A stretch of DNA of 64,000 nucleotides from Ceratopteris richardii (GCA_020310875.1 CM035407.1:68400158-68464157); one strand, 5' to 3'; positions 44,506 to 55,672 are shown, numbered from the stretch's first letter. Notes: generated by a model from the letters alone, not told the origin. A program made the numbers and translations.

Positions 44506-44735
44506 TGTTGGAGATAGACGTCTGCGGAAGCATGCAAACAGCACAAGGAAGAAGAAGAAGCTTGGAGCACAACACACAAGACTGAATGTATTACTAGAGA
44601 ATGTACAAAGATAAGTAGCCCATTAGGGCAATAGGCGTATATACAAGCCGGGGGAAAAAAACCTCCTAAAGAGGGAAAAAAGTGCCCCGGCGGTCCTAGA
44701 GTGTTCACACACATCACTACCTAAATATATCAACA
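44506..44735 (-). repeat. Inverted copy of G2 3' LTR
   Basis: 230 bp, reverse complement of 48643-48872, with private CpG-type changes (CGCG to TGCA near 44533). A polypurine tract adjoins at 44736-44746. Confidence 0.9.
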
Positions 44736-44809
44736 AATCCCCCCTGGGAGTGATGCGGTGAACAAGGAGCTGGCACTCATGTATAAGGAAGTGCCAAGCT
44801 ATGTGGAAA

Positions 44810-46128
44810 TCACTCCACAAAAGGAAGTAAGCTCAAAGCTTTGCGGAAAGCTTCAAACTTCTCCCTAGGCAGAGCCTTCGTGAAAAGGTCTGCAATGTTC
44901 TCCTGCGTAGGCACATATGCCAAGCTGATCTCCCCAGCAGAGAACCTCTCCCTGACATAGTGATAATGCACCTCAATGTGCTTAGTGCGAGCATGGAACA
45001 CAGGGTTCCTCGCAACTGCCAATGTGCTCTGACTGTCAGTGAAGATGGTGGTGGCAGAAGACTGGCCAACACCCAAATCAGCCATAAGGCGTCTGAGCCA
45101 CACACACTCAACAGTCGCTGTGAAAGCTACCCTATACTCAGCCTCACAACTGGAAGTGGCCACAGTAGGCTGCTTCTTGCTCAACCAAGATATACATGAG
45201 CTACCAAGCATGAAGCAAAAACCACTGGTGGACACACGAGTGTCATAGCAACCAGCCCAATCTGAGTCAGAAAAAGCATGCAAATCTGGCGGTAGTGATC
45301 CCCCTTTGGGATAAAACAACCCAAGTAGCCGAGTACCACTCAAGTAGCGAAAGATGCGCTTAACCGCTTTCCAATGCGTGACTCCTGGGCAATGCATAAA
45401 CCTGCTCATCTGTGAGACAGCAAACTGAATATCTGGCCGAGTAATGCATAAGTAAATCAAGCATCCAACAGCCTGCTGATAGAGAACAACATCAAATGCA
45501 TCTCCAACATCATAAAGACTCAATCGTAAACCCGTCTCCATAGGAGTGGCAATAGGCTTACAGTCTTCAAGGCCAAAACGCTGCAATAATGTGTCAATAT
45601 ATTTCGTTTGACACAAAGCCATTCCACCATCAACATGCATAAACTAAATGCCCAAATAGTGATGCAAACGCCCCAAATCAGACATCTCAAATGAGGCATG
45701 CAAATCAGCCTTAAAATCAGCAATATGTGTCTCAATAGGACCAGTGAGCAGCATGTCATCAACATAGACAACAATGATCAGAAGCACATCATTAGCACGC
45801 TTAACATATAAGGTGCTTTCAGTTGGACTATTCTCAAAACCATGTGCAATCAGATAGGCATGTATCTTCTCATACCAAGCACGTGGTGCTTGCCTTAAAC
45901 CATACAATGCCTTCTTTAACCTGCAAACCTGGTTTTCATGCCCTTTCTGCACAAAGCCACGGGGCTGAAAAACATACACTTCTTCATGCAAGTCACCATT
46001 CAGAAATGCTGTTTTAATGTCCAACTGATGTACATTCCAACCATGATGGGCTGCAAGTGCACAAATGCTGCGAACAGTAGTCATACGGCATGTAGGTGCA
46101 AAGGTCTCATCAAAATCAATGCCTCTTT
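44810..46128 (-). pseudogene. Inverted G2 reverse transcriptase and RNase H
   Basis: Two frames: 46084-45644 (TTVRSICALAAHHG, QLDIKTAFLNGDLHEE, YVDDMLLTG) and 45640-44810 (RNase H: FSDSDWAGC, SSCEAEYRVAF, TDSQSTLAVARN). They are separated by a TAG in HYLGI-stop-FMHVDGG. The right arm has Gln there, so this C-to-T change is private to the left arm. Another TAG near 46128 (GYA-stop-ERGIDF) separates it from integrase. Confidence 0.9.
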
Positions 46129-47678
46129 CCTATGCATAACCCTTTGCAACAAGCCTAGCCTTATACCTGTCAACTGTACCATCAGGTTTACGCTTCAGCT
46201 TGTATACCCACTTAGTGCCAATGGCCTTCTTGCCAGGAGGCAAGTCACATAAAGACCATGTACCATTCTTCATTATAGCATCATATTCAGATTGCATAGC
46301 AGCCATCCAATTTTCTGAATTTTGTGCTTCATCAAAAGAAACAGGCTCATTCTCATCAGAGAGACTAGATGCAGCCATAGCATAGCAATCTGATGCAAAG
46401 GAGGCACTATGAGAGCCTGAACGAGTATGATATGACAAAGGTGCATCTAATTTGCTGTCACGCAAAGTCTGCACCAGCCATTTTGGCATAGTTTTTGCCT
46501 GCTCAATATCAACTCTCTCATCAGCAAGTGCATCATGTAAATCTGCATCAGAAATGGAATGATCTGCATCATCATATGAAACCTGCAAAGGTTGAGAAGT
46601 TGCCTCATTAGGACCAGCACTAGCTTGTCCACCTGTAAAAAGAGGCATCAAAGTATCATACATGTCTTTGGAGCTAACAGATGTCTCCTTAGTACATGAA
46701 AGCAATGGCTGAATAGCATCTTCCACAAAGACAACATCACGGCTAACCAGAATGCGTTTAGTCTGTGGATGATACAGACGATAGCCTTTACTTTCAGAAC
46801 TGTACCCAACAAAAATACATTTTACTGCCTTATCATCCAATTTTCTGCGATGTTGTTCAGGCACTAATGCATATGCCAAACAACCAAAAACACGCAGATG
46901 AGCAACAGATGGCTTGCGGTCATGCCAAGCCTCATATGGAGTGATAGACTGCAACGCTTTAGTGGGACACCTGTTCAGTACATATGCTGCACACATGACA
47001 GCCTCAAGCCAGAAACTATGTGGTAAAGCCTGACTTTTGACCATGCACCTCGCCATCTCCATGAGTGACCTGTTCTTTCGTTCAGCAACTCCATTTTGTT
47101 GAGGTGTATACGGCACTGTACACTGGTGTTTTATCCCACGTTCACCCAGAAATGCATTAAAATCTGAAGACATATATTCCCCCCCTCGATCAGAACGGAG
47201 GGTGCCCATTTTACATGCTGACAGATTTTCAGCCAAAACCAAAAACTGTTTGAAGCACATGAACACTTCGGACTTAGCTTTGAGTGGATATACCCATGCA
47301 TGCCTGGAAAAATCATCAATGAAAGTCACGAAGTAAAGGTAATTTCCAAAAGAGGGTGTCTGCATAGGACCACAGACATCACTATGTACAAGCTGCAATT
47401 TCTGCGTAGCCCGAACTGAACCATCTTTTGGAAAGGAAGAACGCTGCATTTTGCCCAAAATACAGCCTTCACAAACATGTTTTCCAGGTGCCTCAAGTTT
47501 GGGCAAAGAGGACACCATTTCAAATTTCTGCAGGCGTAACAAACTAGCAAAATTCAGATGACCAAATCGTGCATGCCAAAGCTTTGCATCTGACATAGCT
47601 TGAGAATCATGAACTGCACATGCCGAATCATTCATAGATCTTTCATAGTCTATGAGCTTATATAGCCCACGACATAAA
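45700..47678. repeat. Spacer of the inverted duplication
   Basis: About 2 kb of G2 interior found only in minus orientation between the arms. The plus-strand G2 lacks this portion, having been skipped at the 47679-47683 junction. Confidence 0.85.
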
Positions 47679-47683
47679 ATGCC
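46130..47683 (-). CDS. G2 GAG-pre-integrase, integrase and RT start (spacer copy)
   Basis: The longest open frame of the G family. It runs from the junction at 47683 through GILCRGLYKLIDYERS, WHARFGHLNFASLLRL, CEGCILGKMQRSSF, HSDVCGPMQTPSFGNYLYFV (first Asp), RSDRGGEYMSSDF (second Asp), TPQQNGVAERKNR (Glu), then RLYHPQTKRILVSRDVVF to KWVYKLKRKPDGT. The G run at 47177-47183 is seven long, so the frame is intact where G1/G3 are broken. Upstream of 47683 the ORF continues only by chance through the junction. Confidence 0.9.
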   Translation of the reverse strand, partial: GILCRGLYKLIDYERSMNDSACAVHDSQAMSDAKLWHARFGHLNFASLLRLQKFEMVSSLPKLEAPGKHVCEGCILGKMQRSSFPKDGSVRATQKLQLVHSDVCGPMQTPSFGNYLYFVTFIDDFSRHAWVYPLKAKSEVFMCFKQFLVLAENLSACKMGTLRSDRGGEYMSSDFNAFLGERGIKHQCTVPYTPQQNGVAERKNRSLMEMARCMVKSQALPHSFWLEAVMCAAYVLNRCPTKALQSITPYEAWHDRKPSVAHLRVFGCLAYALVPEQHRRKLDDKAVKCIFVGYSSESKGYRLYHPQTKRILVSRDVVFVEDAIQPLLSCTKETSVSSKDMYDTLMPLFTGGQASAGPNEATSQPLQVSYDDADHSISDADLHDALADERVDIEQAKTMPKWLVQTLRDSKLDAPLSYHTRSGSHSASFASDCYAMAASSLSDENEPVSFDEAQNSENWMAAMQSEYDAIMKNGTWSLCDLPPGKKAIGTKWVYKLKRKPDGTVDRYKARLVAKGYA

Positions 47684-48585
47684 TGATTTGAGATGTCTGA
47701 TTTGGGGCGTTTGCATCACTATTTGGGCATTCAGTTTATGCATGTTGATGGTGGAATGGCTTTGTGTCAAACGAAATATATTGACACATTATTGCAGCGT
47801 TTTGGCCTTGAAGACTGTAAGCCTATTGCCACTCCTATGGAGACGGGTTTACGATTGAGTCTTTATGATGTTGGAGATGCATTTGATGCTGTTCTCTATC
47901 AGCAGGCTGTTGGATGCTTGATTTACTTATGCATTACTCGGCCAGATATTCAGTTTGCTGTCTCACAGATGAGCAGGTTTATGCATTGCCCAAGAGTCAC
48001 GCATTGGAAAGCGGTTAAGCGCATCTTTCGCTACTTGAGTGGTACTCGGCTACTTGGGTTGTTTTATCCCAAAGGGGGATCACTACCGCCAGATTTGCAT
48101 GCTTTTTCTGACTCAGATTGGGCTGGTTGCTATGACACTCGTGTGTCCACCAGTGGTTTTTGCTTCATGCTTGGTAGCTCATGTATATCTTGGTTGAGCA
48201 AGAAGCAGCCTACTGTGGCCACTTCCAATTGTGAGGCTGAGTATAGGGTAGCTTTCACAGCGACTGTTGAGTGTGTGTGGCTCAGACGCCTTATGGCTGA
48301 TTTGGGTGTTGGCCAGTCTTCTGCCACCACCATCTTCACTGACAGTCAGAGCGCATTGGCAGTTGCGAGGAACCCTGTGTTCCATGCTCGCACTAAGCAC
48401 ATTGAGGTGCATTATCACTATGTCAGGGAGAGGTTCTCTGCTGGGGAGATCAGCTTGGCATATGTGCCTACGTAGGAGAACATTGCAGACCTTTTCACGA
48501 AGGCTCTGCCTAGGGAGAAGTTTGAAGCTTTCCGCAAAGCTTTGGGCTTACTTCCTTTTGTGGAGTGATTTCCACATAGCTTGGC
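47684..48585 (+). pseudogene. G2 RT C-terminus and RNase H
   Basis: Starts mid-RT at the junction: MSDLGRLHHYLGIQFMHVDG, then CLIYLCITRPDIQFAVSQMS, FSDSDWAGC, TDSQSALAVARN, FHARTKHIEVHYHYVRE. A private TAG at 48473 (YVPT-stop-ENIADLF) reads CAG in the left arm. The 5' half of pol is absent in this orientation. Confidence 0.9.
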
Positions 48586-48642
48586 ACTTCCTTATACATG
48601 AGTGCCAGCTCCTTGTTCACCGCATCACTCCCAGGGGGGATT

Positions 48643-48872
48643 TGTTGATATATTTAGGTAGTGATGTGTGTGAACACTCTAGGACCGCCGGGGCACTTTT
48701 TTCCCTCTTTAGGAGGTTTTTTTCCCCCGGCTTGTATATATGCCTATTGCCCTAATGGGCTACTTATCTTTGTACATTCTCTAGTAATACATTCAGTCTT
48801 GTGTGTTGTGCTCCAAGCTTCTTCTTCTTCCTTGTGCTGTTCGCGTGCTTCCGCAGACGTCTATCTCCAACA
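48643..48872 (+). repeat. G2 3' LTR
   Basis: 230 bp, preceded by polypurine AGGGGGGATT and followed by TSD ATATT (48873-48877), which matches the 5-mer before the G2 5' LTR at 35714-35718. Confidence 0.95.
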
Positions 48873-48877
48873 ATATT

Positions 48878-50968
48878 AAATTGGTTAATAGATTACCATG
48901 TAAAGATTTGCAGGGTATGACACCATATGAGGCATGGTGGGATAAGAGACCTACTCTTGATCATTGCAAAGTATTTGGATGTTTGGCATATGCATATGTG
49001 CCACCTCAGTTGAGGCACAAATTGGAACCTAAAGCTGAAAAGTATGTGTTCATTGGATATGATGATAAGCAGATGGGATATAGGTTGTGGAGTCCATCCA
49101 CAAAACAATTCCTTGTGTCAAAGGATGTTACATTTGATGAGCTAGGTACTTGGTATGCAGGTACAATCAATATTTATGCAGGCGATGAAGAAGTTATGAA
49201 TCAAGAGATAGGTAAATCAAAGGTTCAGATATTTGATGAAGAGGAGAACAATGAAGTACAGGTTGAAGTTGAAGAAGTGCCAAGGTTTGATCCAGAATGT
49301 GATGAACCAGAAACCTCAAGAAGTGAAGAACTCAGAAGGTCATCAAGACACAAATGGAAACCTACAAGGTATAGCTATGACACTTCTTTTTTGGCTACCA
49401 AAGATTATGCTTATATGATAAAGGCAGATGAAGACCCTTCTACATATGAAGAGGCAAAAGGTAAGGAAAATTGGGAGAAAGCTATGCAGAAAGAGTATGA
49501 TGCATTGATGGAGAATCAGACATGGGATTTGGTTCCTAAACCAAATAGTCAAAAGATCATTGGATGCAAATAGGTCTACAAGACAAAGAGGTTTGCAGAT
49601 GGAAGTGTGTCTAGATATAAAGCTAGACTTGTTGTGAAAGGTCTTGCTCAGACATATGGTATAGATTATGATGAGACCTATAGTCATGTGGCAAAGATGA
49701 CAACCATCAGGACACTCATAGCTATTGTTGCATGTAAAGGTTGGAAATTATGTCAATTAGATGTGAAGAATGCTTTTTTAAATGGTTACATTTCAGATGA
49801 TGTTTTCATGGAGCAACCTCAAGGATTCAGAAATGAAAGGTATCCAGATCATGTATGTAAGCTCAAGAGAGCTTTGTATGGTTTGAAGCAGGCCCCAAGG
49901 GCATGGAATTATAGACTTGTGAAGTTCTTGAAAGAACTTGGTTTCCAAGTATCTAAAGCAGATAGTAGCTTGCTTGTTAAAGCAAGTGATGATGGGTTCA
50001 TTTACATGTGCATATATGTTGATGATATAATTCTTACAGGTACAAATGAGAAAGGCATTAAAAGCCTAAAGAAGCAAATGGAGAAAGAGTTCAAGATTAG
50101 TGACTTGGGAGACTTGTCATATTTCTTGGGAATGGAGATATCATACACTCAACATGGAGTGTATGTAACTCAAGAAAGGTATTTGAAAAACTTGTTGATC
50201 AAGTTTAAAATGGATGATTGCAGGGTAGCACCAACTTCAATGAAGGTGAATCATAAATTGAGCAGATATGGAGGAGAAGAGTTCAAGGACATGAAGCTAT
50301 ATCAAAGTTTGGTTGGTAGTCTGATCTATGCTACATTAACTAGGCCTGACTTGTCATATGCAGTAGGAGTATTATCTCAATTCATGTATTGTCCTAGGAA
50401 AGAACATTGGGTTGCAGGACAAAGAGTGTTGAGGTACATTAAGGGTACACTCAAAGAAGGTTTGTATTATGGTTTTACATTAGATACAAACATCAAGATA
50501 TATAGTGATATAGATTGGGCAGGTAATCCTCATGATATTAGATCAACATATGGATACTTGTGTTATGTGGGAGATAAGTTAATCTCTTGGTGTTCAATGA
50601 AGCAACACACAATTGCTTTATCATCCACAGAGGCTGAGTACAAAGGTATGGTTGAAGCTGCAAAGGAAGTGATATGGCTTAAGACTCTTATGAAGAGTTT
50701 TGACATCATTCAGAGTATACCCACTATTCATGGAGATAACATGAGTTCATTGTATGTAGCCGCTAACCCTGTTTTTCATGCCAGGACTAAACATATTGAG
50801 ATTCAATATCATTTCCTAAGAGAGAAGGTGATGGATAAGGAAATTGAAGTTATACATACTTCAACAAAAGATCAGATAGCTGATATGCTCCAAAAGCTTG
50901 GATGGACCAAAGCTACAGAGATTCAAAGACATGGCAGGAATAAAGAAGTTAGAGAAAAGCTCAATTGA
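48878..50968 (+). pseudogene. Element A integrase C-terminus, RT and RNase H
   Basis: Resumes the integrase cut at 35718: NRLPCKDLQGMTPYEAWWDK, GYDDKQMGYRLWSP, then WDLVPKPNSQKIIGCK and TAG at 49571. 49607-50968 (453 codons) is RT-RNase H with QLDVKNAFLNGYISDD, LYGLKQAPRAWNY, YVDDIILTG, YSDIDWAGN, STEAEYKGMV, HGDNMSSLYVAANP and DQIADMLQKLGW near the end. The catalytic YVDD is intact; the TAG separates RT from its N-terminus. Confidence 0.9.
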
Positions 50969-50983
50969 TGATTGAGGGGGAGC

Positions 50984-52006
50984 TATTGGTGCAAGGCAAT
51001 CAACAATTGAAGTTTTGATGAAGAATTGAAGTCAAGGACTAAAGAAAAGATCAAGTTATGAAGCATGAAGGAAGTGCATATCCAGAAAATGAAGATGTGT
51101 ACACATATGTACATTAATTTAGAGTTAGCTCACTTATACTTTTGATTAGTTATGAGCTTGTAAATATTTGACTATATATAAAAAGAAAAATGTCGGGGCA
51201 AATATGAGAGAGTGCCTAAGCACAAGATTTGAGGAGAATTAGATGTCATTAGACACTTTAGAAGTGAGTAAGATCTCTCTCATCACTCAGATGTAAATTT
51301 TTCAGAAATGAAGAAATGTTGCTCCCGATCTTTTTGAGTATTCTCCTTCTGTGCTTGATCATTTCAAAAATCCTTTTGTAGGTGTCTAATTACATAGTTA
51401 ATGAGTCTATGGTTAAAGTTTGAGATCCTAATTGTAAACAGGCTATGAGAATTATGAGTAGGAACATTCATATGTGAGAAAGTGTCAAGTGTCTTCTAAA
51501 ACAGGCGCAATTCTGATAGTCAAAGAAATGGTCAATTCTCAGTGCATAAATGAGGAGTCAGAATCTAAGTTGGAAGGTAATCCATCTATGGCTAAAAGCA
51601 TTTGCATAAATGGGTTCAAGATTGAGAGAACCAAGCTTTAGAAGTTGCAGGTGTCAAAGTTGACTGTAAAGAACTATAGTTTTAGACATAGGTGACTTGT
51701 TTAGATCATTCCTCAAGATCTACTGAGTTTTTTGGAATGATTTAACTTGGAGGAGGTGCACAAACTAACTATAGGCAACACCCTTTACAATTTTTATAAA
51801 AAAATTTACAAGTTGGATAAGTCAATGAGTAAGTTATGTGCAGCAGACTTTTTGTGTAGTCATCTTCTTCACAGTTTGTTGAAAATTTTAGAAGTTGAGT
51901 ATTGATCTTCCAAATTGGTGAAAGTTTTGAGTTACTCTTGTTTTGTTATTGAGGTGATCTAAATTCAAGAGTATCTTGTTCTTTTGGAGATTAACACTCT
52001 CCATCA
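50984..52006 (+). repeat. Element A 3' LTR
   Basis: Follows polypurine GAGGGGGAGC (50974-50983). The first bases are TATTGG, so the usual TG is mutated to TA. It ends CTCCATCA and TSD GCTTT. Confidence 0.9.
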
Positions 52007-52087
52007 GCTTTTATTGAATCATTAGTTATTTTCGTTGAGATTATTGTACAAGTGTTCTCCTATTCCCTAAGATGGAAATGTGCTTCG

Positions 52088-52891
52088 CTATCCAGTAGAA
52101 GAAGAATTAGGTGCCGAATGCATGGCCTTGTAATGTGGCCCTATTATGCATGCTTGGGACTCTTGCAACTCAGGATGTGTGCGAATTAAATTATTTGGTC
52201 GATGTATAGAGATTGTTTTGCCTTTAGGCATCCAGATCTGCTTCATTCTATTGTGGCAGACTATATCTCTAGCATTCCTGGTGATTGTTGTGCTTATCAC
52301 GTTGTACCTTTGCTTCAGCCGCCTTTTGAATCTTTGAATGGTTTTTGTTGCATATTTCGGCTCTTGCCATGCCTTGTAGGTGTTTGTTTCTTGTTGCTTA
52401 GCCTTCATGTTGTACTGATCCTCCTTGAGCTTCGATATTTCCTTGTTAATGATTGTAGTCAGTGCGCATGATTTGGGAATCCATATCTTCATGTGTGCCG
52501 GTTGGGCAGTCATCACCTTCTTCAGAATCCATACTCTAGCAATCCTTTGTGTGACTCTGAGTCCAGCTTGACTCGTGTTCTTGTACTGTTGTTGTTTTCG
52601 GTGTAGAGTGTAGCTCCATTGTTGATGATATGCTGTCACCTGATCTTTTTTGATCCAAGCCTGTCTAGGGTGAGGAATGGGATGGATCCTAATGCGTGAA
52701 AGTTCATGATAGTCTTGCTGACTAGTCCCTCTTGTGCTCCATACCTCACAGTGGCTTTTATTGGAAACGATGTTAGCAGTGAGATTCACTAGTTTAGGAG
52801 AGTGTGTGAGATTGAGATTTGGTGCATTCTCACAGGAAGTACTTGATGGTTGGTTTTCCATAGGGGGGGGCAACTGTACATTCATCATCAT
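52088..52891 (-). CDS. Gyp-2 3' ORF of unknown function
   Basis: 267 codons starting MMMNVQLPPPMENQPSSTSC, overlapping the end of the protease-like frame by 62 bp. The rest is Q/K/T-rich and basic (HRKQQQYKNTSQAG, IQRFKRRLKQRYNVIS, QIWMPKGKTISIH). No domain is recognised. The 41290-40733 twin preserves it almost unchanged. Confidence 0.45.
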   Translation of the reverse strand: MMMNVQLPPPMENQPSSTSCENAPNLNLTHSPKLVNLTANIVSNKSHCEVWSTRGTSQQDYHELSRIRIHPIPHPRQAWIKKDQVTAYHQQWSYTLHRKQQQYKNTSQAGLRVTQRIARVWILKKVMTAQPAHMKIWIPKSCALTTIINKEISKLKEDQYNMKAKQQETNTYKAWQEPKYATKTIQRFKRRLKQRYNVISTTITRNARDIVCHNRMKQIWMPKGKTISIHRPNNLIRTHPELQESQACIIGPHYKAMHSAPNSSSTG

Positions 52892-53487
52892 GCATGTGTG
52901 AGTGATCTATACATTTGTCTTTGACAAGTCGTTTGTCTAACATGAAGAATACCTCACGGTGTCCTATCTTGGCCGATATGTAACCTAAGGCTAATTGGAT
53001 AGTCACTTCATATTCATATATCCAATCTTGACCCAACACGAGTTCTTCTAGTAAGTCCTGATCATGACACACTAAGAGTTTTTGTTGCATCATGTTATTT
53101 CCGAGATGTAGCAACAGGATAATCTCGCCTACGCATTTAGTAACTTTTCCTCCTATTCCAATAAATTGTGCCTTAGAGGGGCGTAATTCTTCCTTGATTT
53201 TCTGAGTCAATGAAGACTTGATACAGCTAACAGTTACTCTTGTGTCAATGAGAGCATCCACCAAGTGGTACTCTTCTGTTCCAGCACCCAAATTCAAATA
53301 TGGTTGCTTTGTGTGCTGCCCTAGGTTTTCAGAGGCTCTAAAGTTAGCCATTGGGATGCATTCCTCTCCTTGTCGATATCTTTCATCCCTCTCTCTCATC
53401 CATTCCTTTCGTTTCCTGATTCATTCTAGAGCTTCGTGTCTTGCTTCTTCTCGTATTCTTTTTTCTTCTTCTCGTCTATGTTTAGCC
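52830..53487 (-). pseudogene. Retropepsin-like domain downstream of Gyp-2 integrase
   Basis: After the integrase tail the strand reads HRREEEKRIREEARHEALE-stop, then MRERDERYRQGEECIPMANF, then a retropepsin layout. YLNLGAGTEEYHLVDALIDT is followed directly by RVTVSCI (catalytic D-T-G as D-T-R), FIGIGGKVTKCVGEIILLLH (flap strand), LLVCHDQDLLEELVLGQDWI (the psi-loop ILGxDWL motif) and NLGYISAKI-like end. The position is unusual, since Ty3/gypsy protease normally precedes RT. The Gly-to-Arg change suggests inactivity or a derived role. The fold call is by motif only. Confidence 0.6.
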
Positions 53488-53495
53488 ATTATAAG

Positions 53496-54610
53496 TCATG
53501 ATATTATTTCCTCCGTCAATGGCTCCATATATTTTTTTACTCGGCAACCACTTATATAGTTTGGCAATACTTCTCCATCTAGGGTTGCTAGGCTGATTGC
53601 TCCGTTGGTAGATATACGATCGATTATCAAGGGCCCATATCCTCTTTTTTGTAGTTTCTTTGCATGTTGCTTCAAAGTATAGACCAAGACCAAATCTCCT
53701 TCCTTCAAGTTCTTATCTTTAATATGAGCATCAAAATATGCCTTCTGCTGCCTTTTTGCAGCATAAATACCTGCTACAGCTTGTAATCTTGTTTCGTGTA
53801 ACTTTTCTATTTGATCCAATTGAGATGATAACTCATGCCCAGACCATTCGTAATTTGCAGCTACTCTGAGAGTAGGTACCAAGAAATCAATTGGCAAGAT
53901 GGCATTCTGTCCATACACTAGGTGAAAGGGAGTAGTTCCTATGGCTGTTTTGTAGGCTACTCGGAATGCCCATAAAGCGTGATGTAATTGCTTATCCCAG
54001 TCGGATATACCATTGTTAACAATTTTAGTGAGGACTGTGCATAAGATTTTGTTTGAACTCTCAGCCTGTCTGTTGGCTTGTGGGTGATAAGGGGCTGATT
54101 TCTTATGAATCACTAAGAATTCATTCATTAGGGCTTCTATTACTTCATTGACAAAATGTGTGCCCCTATCACTCACAATTTCGATAGGCGATCCAAACCT
54201 AGTGAATATGTTCTCGAAGAGAAAATTAGCCATAGTCCTCGCATCGTTTTCTTGGTTGCTTTGGCCTCTACCCATTTGGTCAAATAATCTGCCGCTACGA
54301 TTATGTTTTCTGCATGAGAACCTTTAGTTGGTGGGCTAATTGGTCCTACAAAATCTATTCCCCATTTGGTAAATGCTCTGGTACTCATCATAGGTTTTAG
54401 TGGCATTTCATCTCTTCTAATAGGATACTTTGTTCGTTGACAAGTATCACACCTTTGGACGTAAGTGGCTGCATCTTGATGTAGAGTTGGCATCCACATT
54501 CCTACGAAGAGAATCATTTTTGCAGTTTTATCTGCAGAAAAATGTCCCTCTGTAGCTCCTGTATGCACCATCACTAAGACAGAAATATACTCGTCTTCAT
54601 GAATGCACAT
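53496..54610 (-). pseudogene. Gyp-2 integrase
   Basis: 54610-54173: HTGATEGHFSADKTAKMILF and CDTCQRTKYPIRRDEM (HHCC), KWGIDFVGPISPPTKGSHAE (first Asp). A frameshift near 54250 leads to 54275-53496: IEIVSDRGTHFVNEV (second Asp), PYHPQANRQAESSNK (Glu, 35 residues later), VLVYTLKQHAKKLQKRGYGP, and YISGCRVKKYMEPLTEE. Core residues are present; the frameshift breaks it. Confidence 0.85.
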
Positions 54611-55672
54611 TCATAAATGATTGTACCTTCCTCTCTTGAAGAGTTGTTTCCTATAAGAACATAGTCCTTGCTTTGCTTTGTGAGGGCACGTTTTCTTGCT
54701 AGAGTAGCTCCTTCCGGGTACTCCTGGGTTTTTAAGAATTTTACCAGAGGCATAATCCATCTTGGTGCTACAGTGGAGTAACATAGAGTAGAGTTCTCTT
54801 CTCGCCTTCGTTCTTGACAAGTTGGGCAAGTAGATACATAGTTATGTGTATCCCTCTACATGGTTCGCCAAAATATGCCTAATCTCTTCAGTGTTTGCCA
54901 TGTTCCATTCGCGTTTAAATGAGTTTTCCATTAATTTACATGTGCTTTTTGAAGCCACATTTCTTGTTCCTCTTCCTCCACGCATCTCATGAGTAACCCA
55001 CTTGGATCTTGGTGGTATAAGCTTCCAGCTATGATGTGGAGATTTTTAGTCTTCCATAACTCCTGACTTTTGTTTGTAGTGATCCCATGTTAAGGTCCAT
55101 ATGTGAGAATAGGGATCAACTTTTCTACCCATTGGGGACATACTTCGAGATTAAAAAGATAAGTATCTAGCAGATCATCTGCTACTCCTATGGGTGGCTC
55201 TCCATGTGTCATTCTCGATAAGTGATATGCTCTAATGTGTATATTCCTTTTCTTGACTACTACTTCAAAATCAAATTCCATCAGTAATAAAAACCATCGT
55301 ACTAGTCATCCTGTATTACAAGGCTTATTGACTAAGTAAAGTAGGGGTTCATGATCGATGAAGAATTTGAATTTGTTTGCCAATAAGTAGTGTCGAAACT
55401 TCTTTATCGCATACACCATTCCTAAACCTTCTCGCTCCATAGTGGTATAATTGTGCTCTACTTCATTTAATTGCCTATTGGCATAGGCTATAGGGTGGTC
55501 TAACTTTCCTGTATCTGTTGGCTGCGCTAAGATGCACCCAATGGAAAACTTGGAAGCATCCACGTGGATATGAAATGGTTTGTTCCAATCAAGGACTCTA
55601 AGGATTGGTGTTGAACTCAAACGGCTTTTTAATTCATTGAAGGCCTTTTCACATTCTTCCGTCCAAATAAAC
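54611..55672 (-). pseudogene. Gyp-2 RNase H and linker
   Basis: 55620-55306: FHIHVDASKFSIGCILAQPT, AYANRQLNEVEHNYTTMERE, FRHYLLANKFKFFIDHEPLL, then a stop near 55303. 55281-55090: FDFEVVVKKRNIHIRAYHLS, linking toward integrase. 54829-54611 is linker with frame breaks. Absent from the left arm through its deletion. Confidence 0.75.

Larger units (their letters stand above)
35981..45699. repeat. Left arm of the large inverted duplication
   Basis: Reverse-complement of 47679-60252, estimated 98-99% identical. Paired positions sum to 93378 for 40733-45699 and to 96233-96237 for 35981-40727; the step is a 2.86-kb deletion in this arm. Content in order: most of a G element (G1), G4 and Gyp-2 fragments, A's 3' half inverted, and the G2 3' part inverted. 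Confidence 0.9.
25688..52006 (+). mobile_element. Element A: Ty1/copia retrotransposon expanded to 26.3 kb by nested insertions
   Basis: The 5' LTR (25688-26719) and 3' LTR (50984-52006) are flanked by the same 5-mer GCTTT (25683-25687 and 52007-52011). Element B interrupts gag at 27543 and the G2 complex interrupts integrase at 35718, each with its own TSD. Removing them restores collinear gag-PR-INT-RT-RH. The LTRs differ by about 5% by eye, so A is the oldest copia here with an intact outline. The gag stop at 27386, protease D-to-E and a stop at 49571 show it is dead. Confidence 0.9.
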
